DNA of 46,297 bases from Chlorokybus atmophyticus (GCA_009103225.1 RHPI01003116.1:172854-219150); one strand, 5' to 3'. Shown: positions 12,686 to 23,647, counted from the stretch's first letter. Notes: generated by a model from the sequence alone, not told the origin. Program-made: numbers and translations.

Positions 12686-15175
12686 ATGGATGGCGGTGCA
12701 AGCCAAGTAAATGAAGCCACCCTGGCGCTATTCTTACAAATCACAGGGGCAGACTTAGCACAGGGGCGCAACATCCTTGAGGTAGGTTAAGTTGTGACTC
12801 CATAATCACCACAACAGCAACAACAACCGATATTCAACCAACCACTGCGCGCGCATACATGGGCGGTTATCAAGAGATCACTTCATTGCGCTTCGCAAGT
12901 GAACCTTGTAGTTTATGGCCGAGTGCATGTACAGCTTCAACACAACACATGATGTGAATTAATTTTACTTCACCCTTGGCTCACAGGCGGCCAATTGGCA
13001 GCTGGAATCTGCTGTCAACTTGTTTTACATCAACGCAGCAGATGGCGGTGGACCAACAGCTGGTGTCGCAACATCCACAACTTCCAGTGAGCCCCAAACG
13101 GTGCCAACGTACGTGCAGCTACTTGTCTTGTAGTGCACATGTGTGTTTGTTGATGTTACCCGCATGCCAACGTCATTCTGTTCTGATCAGCTCGCGCGAA
13201 GAGTTTGTGAGAGCACCCATCCCAGCAAAGCGTGAAGTACTCTACCAAGAAGAGTACTTGGCTCCAAGGTACTGCGTGCATAATATTTGTTCAAACCACA
13301 AAATACGTTGCCAACTGTGCATCTCTTACCTATCTACACCATGTTCCTCGTCGCTCGACTACTGCCACCATGTATGTTAAACATCCACAGCTGTATTGGT
13401 GGTTCATTGTGGCAACATCCCTAATGAATGCTTTCTCTGCAGTTTTCGTGCATCAGCATCTGCGCCACAGGTCACTGTGGATGCATTCAGAGATTTCAGG
13501 GCGGAGCAAAATGGTGCTGCTAGTGCTGATGGCAGCGCGGAGGCCAAAGGGCTCGCTGCGCTGTTCAAACCACCCACAGAGATTCTGTTTGCAGGCAATT
13601 TTGAACAGGTGCATTTGACATCTGTCTATGCCTGAACATGTGGGCATGTCATCTTAGCTGACTTACTAACTGAAGCCGGTATCTGTCGGACATGCGGGTA
13701 TTCCATTGCAGGCGAAAGCAAAAGCCGTGGAACTTGACCGATGGCTCCTTGTGAATATCCAGTCCGTAAACGAGTTCGCCAGCCATCTCGTGAGCATAGT
13801 CATTGCATGCATTGTTGCACAGTCGACAATCTCCATCCTAGCTGATTCCTGTTAGTGGGCTTGAATATAGGAACTTACGAGTTGGCCTGTGCCTCATGTT
13901 TGCAGCTTAACAGAGATACATGGTCGCACTCCGCTTTGAAGAACATCATTAGTTCATCATTTGTATTCTGGCAGGTATATACACCTACTCATCCCCTTCC
14001 AACAGTGTCTACTCTGTGCCTCACTTTTTGTGTATGCCATGTTGGACATCAGAGGGATCAGAGCTCTGAGGAAGGCGCAAAGTTGTCAACGTTCTATCGC
14101 ATCACTAACACCCCCGTCACGATGGTCGTGGATCCCGTCACAGGACGCAAGCTGCGGATGTGGGAAGGTGTTGTGGAACCAGAGCGCTTGCTAGAGGTTG
14201 GTAGGATCATGACATCTAACGCATGCGTGCCAACCCTATCAGGCAGTCGCTTGCTCTTGACTTGTCTACTTAGTGTTGAGTTTCTCCCCAGTGGATTTGT
14301 GCAAGCGCACGCTGGACATGGTCCATCATGGTCTGCTGTGTTTCATTGTCACTGGTTGTTGTGCCGCTGAGACAGCTCGATCTGCTTGCAACATTTTCAG
14401 CAATGCAGTCGTTTCTGCAGGATATGGTGCAGTACCTTGATCATGGGCCTATGAAGAACCCGAAGCGGTTCAAGGATGGTTCCATCCCGCCACCGCGCGT
14501 ACAGGCAACAACAACTGCCTCTACTCCTGCTCTTGCGTCCAGCAGCAAAGCTCTTAGCGAAGACGAGGAGCTTGCACTTGCACTAGCTGCCAGCATGGAA
14601 GGCGCAAGCGGCTCAGCACCCGCCCCCATTGCAGGTAGGAAACAATGCAGATGAGTCAGTATTACATTGCCCACACGCGCGCATGCGTACGCACGCACAT
14701 GCTCGTGACTTGATACCATTCCTGGCATGCAGAGAGCCCGCCAAGCGTAGACCCTGAGGAGCTGCGCAGACAACAGGCTGCGGCGCTAGGCGAGGAGCCG
14801 AGCGCCTCGGACGCCAACGCGTGCACCATTGCTGTTCGGTTACCTGACGGCCAACGCGTCCGAAGACGGTTTCTCAAGGCCCGACCTTTGCAGGTAACTC
14901 GACATTACAAGCACAGAACACTCATCTTCTAAACAGTTATCTGGTGAATGGCCACTGGTGGTACGGTGTGAGTACTTATCTTTACTGTTCACTTTCTGTT
15001 GTGTGTGCAGGAGTTGGGGACATATTGCCGCTCGCTTACAGCGGATGCAGCTGCGGGCCGAGCGTTTCGTTTAGCTCCATCCGTGCCGGGGTTAGCGCCG
15101 TTGGATCTGAATAGCAACCAGTCGCTGGATGTCGCAGGGGTGGCTGGCTCGATGTTGGTCATGAGCTGGGCGTAA
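12686..15175 (+). CDS. UBXN7-like p97/Cdc48 adaptor (UBA-UAS-UIM-UBX)
   Basis: Ten exons (12686-12781, 12987-13108, 13191-13268, 13443-13608, 13712-13789, 13906-13974, 14053-14196, 14409-14634, 14733-14893, 15011-15175) join in phase into 434 aa. Domains in order: an N-terminal UBA-like domain (FLQITGADLAQGRNILEAA, then LESAVNLFY), a thioredoxin-fold UAS domain (LFKPPTEILFAGNFEQAK to VDPVTGRKLRMWEG), a ubiquitin-interacting motif (EDEELALALAASMEG, about residues 290-305), and a C-terminal UBX domain starting CTIAVRLPDGQRVRRRF. This architecture is that of human UBXN7 and yeast Ubx5, which link ubiquitylated substrates and cullin ligases to the p97/Cdc48 unfoldase. The usual FPR loop of UBX is not obvious; SVPG lies at the expected place. 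The start follows a purine-rich GGAGGT. The protein is cytosolic/nuclear. Confidence 0.93.
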
Positions 15176-15719
15176 TGTGTATAGGCGATCGCACTGGGGC
15201 AGAGGGTAGGGTCACTCGACACCATGAATGCAATCTGTGCAATGTGGCAGTGCAACGAGTGTGGGCTCAGGGGGGTCACACGCACTTTGGCGCAGCTGCT
15301 GGCTGCCTTGTTGCTGATGCACGTCCTGGTTGGTGTTGTCGCGATGTCTTTCAGTCATGCTGTAGATCAATTACCACAACCGACACTGCACCTTCCATTA
15401 GGAGTATCTGATGTCATGAGACACATCCCTTTCATTCATTTCTCATTTCGTACATGTGAGCGCATTGGCTGGATTGCTTGCACTGCACTGTCTGCTTGTG
15501 CGAACAAGACCAGTAGGCACCACGGTATCCACTAGTGCGTTGCCCAAATCATGCAGCTTTCTTTTCCATTGGTCAAAAGGTTGTCACACAAACAGCATCA
15601 TACATGGATGTGCGTGAGCCGCAACCGTGAGCGTGACTGTATCTATGAGATAAGTTGGCATGACTTATATGCATATGCAAACAGAGTCTGATGATACTCT
15701 GATGCACTCACCAAATTGC

Positions 15720-15990
15720 AAGGTTGAAAGATGCCTGCTCTGTAACAACTCTGCAAATATGGACGTTGCCCATGGTTGCCAGTATTGCCATATCCTGCAC
15801 TGAAGCACTCACAAAATAAAACTGCGTACAACCCATGTGGGCAGATATCGAACCACTCGCAAGGTTGAAAGATGCCTGCTCTGTAACAACTCTGCAAGTA
15901 AAGACGTTGCCCATGGTTGCCAGTATTGCCATATCCTGCACTGAAGCACTCGCAAAATACTGCGTACAACCCGTGTGGGCAGGTGACGAA
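15720..15990. repeat. 141-bp tandem duplication, two copies
   Basis: The segment beginning AAGGTTGAAAGATGCCTGCT at 15720 recurs at 15861 with a few substitutions and a small indel near the end of the unit. The period of 141 is a multiple of three, and the minus strand is open across both copies in three frames, so it is either a repeated small exon or non-coding. I favour non-coding. Confidence 0.8.
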
Positions 15991-16376
15991 CCACTCATCC
16001 AAATGTATGTATACCTCACGGCGAGGTCTAAAGTAGTTTAGTGTTGTAGGCTTGACCAAGCGGTGTATATAACCCGATGATGGTGTGTTGGAGAGTGTGT
16101 AGGATATGTGCAGTGCTGTGTGGCACGCGCTGTGCTTGCATGCTGGTTAGTATGCTCCTGGTGGTGTCATGCATTTCTACAACTGCCTCGCGCATATCCT
16201 TTGTACACAATGGGGTCACATGCATAGCATTGCATATACGCTACACACATGTCCACTTGCAAAGCAAGCTGAAGTGCCTGGCGATGGGATCTGGCAGCTG
16301 GCAATTGCCAGACTCGCAGTGCTTGACTGCAACGGGTAGCACCCACTTGTGACGACATCCAGGGTAGCTAACCAAC

Positions 16377-16441
16377 ATATCACCATTCCATAATTTGCTT
16401 GCCAGACAATATCACCATTCCCATAATTTGCTTGCCAGACA
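16377..16441. repeat. 32-bp direct repeat
   Basis: The unit ATATCACCATTCC followed by ATAATTTGCTTGCCAGACA occurs twice back to back, with one extra C in the second copy. It lies 70 bp beyond the RPS11 stop codon, probably in or next to its 3' UTR. Confidence 0.85.
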
Positions 16442-16510
16442 AGCGCACAACACGCATGCGCAACACAGTACTCATCTTTAGAAGCCCAGCATGGCAAAAC
16501 AATGTACAGC

Positions 16511-17727
16511 TTAGAATGCAGCAAAAGCCTTGCCGCTGACCGCGCGATCTGACGCAGAGCCGGCGGGAATAACCTTCAGCACATTAAAACGCACAGTCTT
16601 GGAGAGCGGCCTGCACACAACGAGTTGGTCAACAACCCATATATACAATACGTTGGTCTCCACACATAGTTCTAAGCACACATAGCGTGCAACAAACAAC
16701 CCACCTGCACTGGCCAAGGACAACCTTGTCGCCCTCCTTGGCGCGAAAGCAAGGGGAGAGATGCGCTGGGATGTTGGTGTGCCTCTTCTCGTACCTGCAG
16801 GGGGAGCAACCAATCAGCAAATCACTCCCTGCTGGTCTCTGAGACAATTGCTTAAAAGCAGAAGTTGCTGTTACTGTTACTCACCTCTGGTACTTGGGGA
16901 TGTAGTGCATGTAATCGCGCCGAACGATGATAGTGCGCTCCATCTTGGTGGAGTACACTGTGCCGGTCAAGATGCGCCCGCGGATGCTCACATTGCCAGT
17001 GAATGGGCACTTCTTGTCAATGTAAACGCCTGTGAGGCGGAACAGCTAGAGTAAGCTGCCATACCTTGATTGCCTATATACAATGCGATTCACTCAAATT
17101 GCTCTAACATGCCTGACACAATTTTTCAGTGCGGATGCAGATAAACTCCAGAGTAATGCACAAGCCACGCACTGCCTACTTGACATTCACCACAAAGCTA
17201 CGGTGCACGTGTCTAACGTGCCTTGCCCTAAGCGAGCTGAGTGCGGAGAACACCAGCTGGCGTACACAATGGCAACGTTTCTAGGGGGAGGTAGTCCCAT
17301 CACAAATGCGCGATCGCTACACTTGGCACGACCAGACAAGCACTATCTGCGACTGGATTGTGCCTTCCACCTGTTACCTACACATGCCCACCCTAATCAA
17401 CGACTGACAACACTGAGCATTTCAACAAACAGGACGCCAGCTGAGCTAAACGACTAGCAGCGACAATCACAACAGGTTTAGACCTGCCTCATTACGAGGA
17501 TACCAAAGCTGCAAATTGCGGCGCCTCCAAAACCTGACTATCACGATCCTTCAGATCTTACCTTCGATGGCCTCGCGGGGGGTCTTGAAGCCCAGGCCAA
17601 TGTTCTTCCAGAAGCGGTTGCCATTCTTTCCCGGGGCCTTCTTCTTCAGGGCGCCCTTGCCGGCGAGGAACACGCCATGCTGCTTTTGGAACGCCTTCTG
17701 CGTCTGCTCCGCCGCCGCCGACGACAT
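16511..17727 (-). CDS. RPS11: 40S ribosomal protein S11 (uS17)
   Basis: Four minus-strand exons (17562-17727, 16885-17029, 16705-16794, 16511-16610) join in phase into 166 aa, close to the 158-160 aa usual in eukaryotes. Diagnostic segments are [59 protein letters not shown] and the C-terminal [17 protein letters not shown]. It binds 18S rRNA in the small subunit body. The start ATG (17725-17727) is followed by a Ser-Ser-Ala-rich leader; the short Ala/Ser tail after VIPAG makes the protein slightly longer than in plants. A telo-box lies 105 bp upstream of the ATG, as in many plant ribosomal protein promoters. Confidence 0.97.
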
Positions 17728-17831
17728 CTCGGAGCGCTATCGCCTCACCGGCAACCCCCGCTCCTCGCTCCTCCCCGAGAGACGACGACGACGCCCGCAG
17801 CGGCGGCGGCGGCGACACAGCCAAAGAGACC

Positions 17832-17840
17832 AAACCCTAA
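17832..17840. promoter_or_regulatory. Telo-box (AAACCCTAA) upstream of RPS11
   Basis: AAACCCTAA lies 105 bp upstream of the RPS11 start codon, in a GC-rich promoter-like stretch. In land plants this element is enriched in promoters of ribosomal protein and translation genes, where telomere-repeat-binding factors recognise it. The match is exact, but function here is inferred. Confidence 0.55.
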
Positions 17841-18899
17841 CCCGCCGCCGCCACTTCAAACCTAAAACGCCGATCCGGTTCTGCGTTGAAACATCAACCC
17901 GAATAGGTGGACCCCTAATTAACACAATCGGCGTAAGCAGCTATAGGCATATGCGTATATGCAGTGCGTTCTGCATGCAGCGCTGAGCTCACGCAAGGCT
18001 GAGGCTGCGGCGGCGGCGGTGACGGTGGCGGCGGTAGTGGTGTCGTGGAACTTAGGGAGGCGGTAGGTGAGGGTGTGGGGTGATATTGGTCGAGCTAAGT
18101 GGATCTTCAACTTCGTTTACGAAGATTTGGCTATATCGTGTTGGAAGAAGCGACATGCAGAGAAAGGCCCTGCGTCAGGTTCAGGGGCGGCGGAGGGCAA
18201 GGGCAAGGGCAAGGGCAAGAGTAAAGGCAAGGGCCGAGGCAAGGGGAAGGCTTGAGCGCCTGAGACATATAAACTCTACATGTATAAGGTGTGCTGTTTT
18301 GCATGCACGCTGTGGTTTTTTCGTGTCATATGTGTGGATGCATGTCCCGTCCAGCAAGTTGAGCTGTCCCGTCATGCTTATGCATGCAAGCCAGAGGGCA
18401 TACCTAGGGTTGGAAGTTGATGCTGAATTAACTAAGAAGCTACAGCCTTATCGAAATCATAGTCAGGCTATGCATTATCATAAGTTGACTTTGCGGCTGT
18501 GGACTGCAGGTGCTGAAGTTGGTAGCAACCAACGCTAAGTACTGAATCTTAAGAACTCAATTGTACAATGTGATCGTGTCTCGGCAACTCTTCTGTGTGC
18601 ACACAGTGTCACTCTGTATCTGCATACAGCGACATGCTGTCAAGTAGTTAAGTACCAACGTCATGTTTTACAATGACCGGCAGTGCCTACCGACTAAACA
18701 GTCTCCTGCCAGCTTGCAAAACCAATTGGTTTGCACGGGCTGCAGCCCCTTCGTTGCAACAATGGCACCATACCTCGTGCAACCGTATATATGCATGATC
18801 GTTTGGTGGATAAGTGCTGTGTGATGAGTGTTGGTCATCATAATGGATAGGTGTTGGGTGTAAACTCCATTACTGAGTCATGGTCCCCATCAACTGCAA
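17841..18899. other. Low-confidence region with Lys-Gly-rich ORF
   Basis: At 18067-18255 a plus-strand frame ends with a Gly-Lys repeat tail (EGKGKGKGKSKGKGRGKGKA, then stop). A GGCAAG hexamer repeat creates this tail, so it may be a simple-sequence artefact. It could also be the last exon of a gene divergent from RPS11, or a basic tail exon linked to the decayed H2B downstream. I found no upstream exon to join to it. The rest of the stretch shows nothing recognisable. Confidence 0.25.
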
Positions 18900-19132
18900 G
18901 TTTTAAAGCAAGTGCACCCCGACACGGGCATCAGCAGCAAGGCAATGAGCATCATAAACAGCTTCATCAATGGAAGCTGGCGACAGATAAGTTCCGCTTT
19001 GCGCGCTACAACTAGAAGCCCACAATTTCCTTGCGCGAGATCCAGACAGCTGTCCGCCTCATCCTTCCTGGCGAGCTCGCCACGCACGCCGTCTCTGAGG
19101 GAACTCAAGCTGCCAAGTTCACCACAGCTTGA
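18900..19132 (+). pseudogene. Histone H2B fragment, decayed
   Basis: The plus strand encodes [19 protein letters not shown] and then loses the H2B frame through deletions where the [19 protein letters not shown] region should be. It recovers in another frame as [20 protein letters not shown] and a short C-terminus ending in TGA at 19130-19132. No N-terminal exon is found upstream. Unlike the intact gene at 21789, the LILPG and ELA codons are contiguous here, with no intron between them. Confidence 0.85.
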
Positions 19133-20028
19133 GAAAGAGAAACACATGCAGGTAAAAGGGCGGTGCACTGATTGTAGGCAGAGTGAAGCCCGGCTTTGAC
19201 CATTATGTTCAACAATCAGTTACAATGATCCCTTTGGTAGCGTGCAGCTGCCAGGCAGTTCTTCCTAAATTTCTGTAGGACGCATTGGTGTCCGCATTTG
19301 CTAATAAATATCACGAGATGTGTGTATTCTCCCTCTGTTAACTCTTACGCCCACCTTGCTGCTCGCTTCTCTTCATCCCGTGCTGCTGGCATAACTTGTT
19401 CAGCACAGGCTAAATATCAAGTATTCAGCAGTATCAATCAGTATCCAGTCGTGGCTGAACTGCACAGTGTTGATTTGAATGCGATGTCGCCCATTAAATC
19501 GGCCTTATGTCAAGCACAATTGTTGCAATGATTGTAGGTGCTTATAGCTGATCAGTGGGGTGCTTGACTCAAGAACTCGATGTGTATGTTGTTGTGGAGC
19601 TGTAGCTGTATGTCTCTTCTCACATGTCATACAAGCCTCACAACCGTTATGATGGCTTATTGCAATGCTTGTAGTATCAATATTGATATAATTGTTTGTC
19701 TGCGTTGCAGGTTGCACCAAACGCAATACATAATTGTTGAACTGCTTGTGTCCATGTGAGAGTGTTTACAACATGCCATTATACTTGTAGCTTATTGTAT
19801 GTACACCTGTATATGTATGCATATAATTAAATACCCATCCATACAATAAAATCCTTTGTATATTTATGTTACAGTTGTTAACCGGATATGACTACATAAG
19901 TCACTCAATGCAATGTTGACCGTACATATACACGCGCCGCGTGTATACGAGGTGTATACATCAATGTGATATACATGGTATGGGACATATATGAGGCATT
20001 TGGCTCCCCCTATGGCAGCGACTTTTGC

Positions 20029-20095
20029 TGGCGTAGCCTAGTGGATAAGACGCCAATGTTATGGTTAACAATACCTAGCCAATATTAAGTGATCC
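20029..20095 (+). other. tRNA-like relic or SINE head
   Basis: The segment GGCGTAGCCTAGTGGATAAG matches the acceptor/D-arm start of a tRNA, with an A-box TAGCCTAGTGG. No good B-box follows and the acceptor stem cannot be closed, so this is not a functional tRNA gene. The A-box matches that of the SINE-like repeat at 33240. Confidence 0.3.
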
Positions 20096-20356
20096 AAGCG
20101 TGTGCTTTGATAATTTATTAAAGTATTCGTACTTACGGATTGTTGAAAGCTTAAGTTGAATATGTTAACAATGATGTAACTTCAATTGCAACTGACGCTA
20201 TCACCATAACATATCAGATATAGCATACATAATTACACTCATGTATAGCAACTTATTGTTCATAATCATACATAATTACCATTCATTCATTTATGCATTA
20301 AAACCAAGCATTATGAGTTTCACGCATGTACGGCAACAATCTTAAAATCAATTCAA

Positions 20357-20719
20357 ATGATGCATGCAGGAACATACACGTCTTTCATCGAAAATATATT
20401 CGATGTTAAAGTTCCACAGGGGTGCATGTTTTTGTGCGCCTTGTCACTGAACGTATTCTATAATTGTTGTTACTCAACGTTTGTACACCGTGCATACACA
20501 CATGCAACCATGCCTGCACCAAACGATCCTACCATCGTACAAAACATTATTAAAGTTGCTCAAGCTTTCAGTTGGACATGTACTATTGATGAAGAATTGC
20601 AAGCTGTTGCTGAGCTGCCATTCCTTCAGACCACGTTGGAAGGGATTACCAAGCGTATTGATGACCTTGGCAAGCTGGTCGACGCAAATCATAACGATGT
20701 CAAATATGCCACAATTTAG
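20357..20719 (+). CDS. Hypothetical small protein
   Basis: A 120-codon frame starts with two ATGs in AT-rich DNA. The second half, from an internal ATG at 20510 (MPAPNDPTIVQNIIKVAQAF), has balanced, amphipathic composition with a short helical C-terminal part (LEGITKRIDDLGKLVDANHN), and could be a real 69-aa protein or a fragment of an older gene or mobile element. No family is recognised. Composition differs from neighbouring genes. Confidence 0.3.
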   Translation: MMHAGTYTSFIENIFDVKVPQGCMFLCALSLNVFYNCCYSTFVHRAYTHATMPAPNDPTIVQNIIKVAQAFSWTCTIDEELQAVAELPFLQTTLEGITKRIDDLGKLVDANHNDVKYATI

Positions 20720-21004
20720 AGGGATATGGCGAGAAGCATGCAGAGTTTTGCGTATTGTTGCCATTGCAGCAAGTAATTAGCAATATGTGGTATATATCGC
20801 ATATCTCAAATCTGCATCTGTGCACAAATAGCGGGGTGAAAAAAAGTTTTATATTTTTTAAAGTAAAATGAACAAGAATATTTCTTTAAAATGAAGTCAG
20901 TGATAGTTTCTAAGTGTATCAGACGTCAGGTATTTCAAGAGACTTTTATGAGTGTCCCTTACACATCAATTGTATGAAAATAATCAAATCTAGTGCAAGG
21001 ATTG

Positions 21005-21240
21005 GTGTGCATGGCGAGAGTAAGCCCCATTGAGTTGGTGGGTTGTCTCCCCACTGGCGCACATCTCTGTGCTATGGCGAGCTACTGCACGGGAGCCTCA
21101 AGTCGCGACCCGAGACCCTGACTGCAGGTCCTGCCCTTACGGGATGGCACTTTCTGCCTCATCGCCCGGGGACTTTCTCTCGGTCATCGAGATAACCGTA
21201 TGCGCCTTTCACCATGCACAAAAACTGCAATATGCCCGCA
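21005..21240. repeat. Dispersed repeat copy 1
   Basis: About 235 bp from GTGTGCATGGCGAGAGTAAG to the CACCTTTCACCATGC-like end occurs here and at about 34322-34560 and 35032-35262. It lies exactly at the left boundary of both duplication units. Confidence 0.85.
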
Positions 21241-21788
21241 CTTAGCATTCCATACCCAATTGCATCGATGCAATGCGCAACAGCTGGTGCGGTGTAAGCC
21301 GTCAAGGTGCGCATCTGACGGTCAGTAATAACTGATGTCAGGCAGGTGTCTCTGGCTGCGGCCCGAGTCATGCGGCATGACAGGCCCTCAGGTCCATGGA
21401 GGCAGCCGCAGGCGCGGGTTTTCACCTCAGGTTGGCCAGCCGATCTCTCCACTCACCCTCTGAGCATGCACGCAAGCAGTGGCAGTGCAAAGCAGCGAAA
21501 AGCAGGCACAACTTGTGCCGCACAAGGCTGCCATAGCGTGCTTGCCCTGCCCCGTTGCCGTTGCTCAAAAGAGGCTGTTGCATTTGTTTGCGCCTACGTC
21601 ACATTGCAAGCTGTCACTGCAGCTGAGAGCCCTCAGCTTGCCTTGAGCTCTCAACGCCAGCTGGCCTTGAGGTTGCCAAGCCTGGAGCAGGGCGTCGCAA
21701 GGGAAGGAGTAGCAAGTGATAGAAGAGCGGTGAGGCTGCTCACAAGGCTTGTTTACTGCAGTTTGCTTGCTTAGCTGGTTGTTTGGTT

Positions 21789-23095
21789 ATGGGCAACATG
21801 GATGCGGAGGGGGCGCCCACGTCGGATGAGCTGCCTGGAGGTGAGGAACCAGAAGAAGGATCACCAGGAGGTGGAGCTGCGGAGGAGGAGGAGGAGGAGG
21901 AGCATAGGGAAGCTGAGGCCGAGCATGAGCACGAGGAGCACATGGAGCATGCCGCACCAGCCGGCGGCTCGCCTCCGCCTGCGGCCGGCCGGCAGGGGCC
22001 AGGCAGGGCGGAGAAGAAGCCTCCGGCGCAGCCGCATGGCAGGAGGTCGGCCAAGCGGCGGCCAGGCCGGCCGGCGGGGAAGTCCAGGAGGCAGGAAGGC
22101 GGCGAGGGGGAGGGCGGCGCCAGCAGAGGCCGCCCTAACCGCCGCCACGTCAAAGCCGAGACTTGGAAAATCTACATCTACAAGGCCAGTCAGACTGCAA
22201 GCCGCGTATACTGCAGCAAGTGCGTGTGTTGGTACACTGTTTGCATGTAGCCGCTGCATGTGACACATGCAGCGGCTACAAAAGATGTTGGCCTGACGTG
22301 CATGCATCGCATTCACAACTTCGGCAACCAGGCCCTAATCAGTGCATGCTTGCAGGCAAAGGGCCGCTTTTTACTTATAGTTCAAGCCAAAGCTTAGCTT
22401 TTGTAAGCATGCACGCAACTTGGGACTGTCTACACTGTCTACACTGTCCTCAGCTAGTGGTACTCACGACATAAACTGCTACCTCGCTAGTCGTTAAGCC
22501 TATTGACAACAGACCGTAGCTGTGAAGCTGCTAGCAGTAATGCAGCTGCGGTCAGCCTATGTGCGATAGTCGCACTCTGGAAGTGGTGGGCCCCGCTACG
22601 TACAAACAGAGTGAGGGTCACAAGCAGCGTGTATTTCGTGGCACAGCGGTGAATGCTTGTGGCTGCCAGCAAGCAACATATGCCTGGTGACTTGGGCCAA
22701 AAAATGCTTTCAAATTTCAGGTGCTGAAGCAGGTGCACCCAGACATGGGCATCAGTAGCAAGGCGATGAGCATCATGAACAGCTTCATCAACGACATGTT
22801 CGAGAAGATCGCCACGGAGGCCTCGCGCCTTGCTCGCTACACCCACAAGAACACTCTCACGTCCCGCGAGATTCAGACCGCAGTCAGGCTTATCCTTCCA
22901 GGCAAGCAAGATGAATTACTTTCAGTCTAAACATCAACATCTCCTCTCGTGTGTGACTTTACACTAGCATAATATAAAGACTGTGTTGATACTGTAGTAC
23001 TGTCTTCATACTTACGTGCAAATGCAGGTGAACTGGCCAAGCATGCGGTGTCTGAAGGCACAAAGGCGGTGACCAAATTTACATCTTCAGCATGA
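21789..23095 (+). CDS. Histone H2B variant with long acidic N-terminal tail
   Basis: Three exons (21789-22184, 22721-22901, 23028-23095) join in phase into 214 aa. The core is canonical H2[13 protein letters not shown], then [20 protein letters not shown], the [13 protein letters not shown] helix, [15 protein letters not shown] and [14 protein letters not shown]. Most H2Bs are 110-150 aa. Here about 115 residues precede the core: an acidic part with a run of seven Glu and His/Glu repeats (about residues 8-55), a Pro/Gly-rich part, then a basic part ([16 protein letters not shown]). GRP in that part resembles an AT-hook core. Both introns begin with GC; the first (AAG|gccagt) has an unusual C at +3 whereas unit B has GCAAGT. 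It converges on the secreted-protein gene. The core is certain; the start codon is likely but the tail could be shortened by an unseen intron. Confidence 0.85.
22246..22280. repeat. Perfect 14-bp inverted repeat in H2B intron 1
   Basis: TGTAGCCGCTGCAT and its exact reverse complement flank a 7-nt loop. In unit B most of the right arm has been deleted, so the hairpin cannot form there. Confidence 0.9.
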
Positions 23096-23566
23096 TGATG
23101 CACCCAACCAGTGCGGTACACGACCTGTACTGCGTTGTTGTAACAATAAGCGAGCTTTCTTGTACAGCGCGTGAGTTGTATACAGAACAGTAAGATGTGC
23201 TGCCTGTTGTTTTGCAATGCAATAAAACTTGTTGTGCCTCATCTTGCGTAGGGGACATGGTGATCACTGTACACATCGAACATGGCGGCACTGCACGCCA
23301 CAACAGCCATATTCCCACGCACAATCGTATACACACGGCAACAGTCAGATTGTTGCCAACGCAACAGACTGTTGCCATTGCAAGAGAACACACTCAGAAA
23401 CCGCACAATTATGTGGAACAATGCACAAAGTACAGGTACTGCAAGCTGCAACCACGAATGCGGTGGTTGATAAATGTAATGTTACATCGCGCGCTATACG
23501 TCTGTTACCCAACTATAGGAAAGGTCATCAGACGCTATGTACTGTCAAGTACTGTCTTCTCTACAG

Positions 23567-23647
23567 ACAGGCATTTGCCTGTCATCTACAAAGCAAGCTG
23601 GCAAGAAGGAAGGAGAGGAAGCACATGGTGCTTCCTCTTGTCCTTCC
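23567..23647. terminator. Hairpin pair between convergent genes, unit A
   Basis: GACAGGCA-TT-TGCCTGTC (about 23567-23584) is followed by a larger hairpin at 23608-23647: a 17-bp left arm GGAAGGAGAGGAAGCAC, loop ATG, and a right arm that pairs completely except for a 3-nt TTG bulge. It lies between the H2B stop and the stop of the minus-strand secreted-protein gene. A role in 3' end formation is only an inference. Three AT-rich 12-bp units (GCAAAAGAATGA type) follow at 23659-23695. Confidence 0.5.

Larger units (their letters stand above)
15176..16510. other. Spacer between convergent UBX and RPS11 genes
   Basis: No gene is recognised. The stretch contains a 141-bp tandem duplication (15720-15990) and a 32-bp direct repeat (16377-16441), listed separately. 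Minus-strand open frames through the tandem repeat exist in all three frames, so they carry little weight. Confidence 0.5.
19133..21004. other. AT-rich spacer
   Basis: Base composition drops sharply in GC compared with the flanks, especially at 19740-20460 and 20780-21004. It holds one candidate small ORF (20357-20719) and a tRNA-like start (about 20029-20095). Nothing else is recognised. Confidence 0.5.

Noticed and set aside
15400-16450. CRISPR-like array from the direct repeats near 15.7 and 16.4 kb
   Set aside because: Only two contiguous copies each with no spacers, in a eukaryotic intergenic region.
20029-20095. Functional tRNA gene
   Set aside because: The D-arm-like start is good, but there is no B-box and no pairing acceptor stem.
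21802-22263. Alternative plus- and minus-strand frames across the H2B tail exon
   Set aside because: GC-rich repetitive coding sequence keeps other frames open by chance. Only the frame starting at 21789 joins the H2B core in phase.
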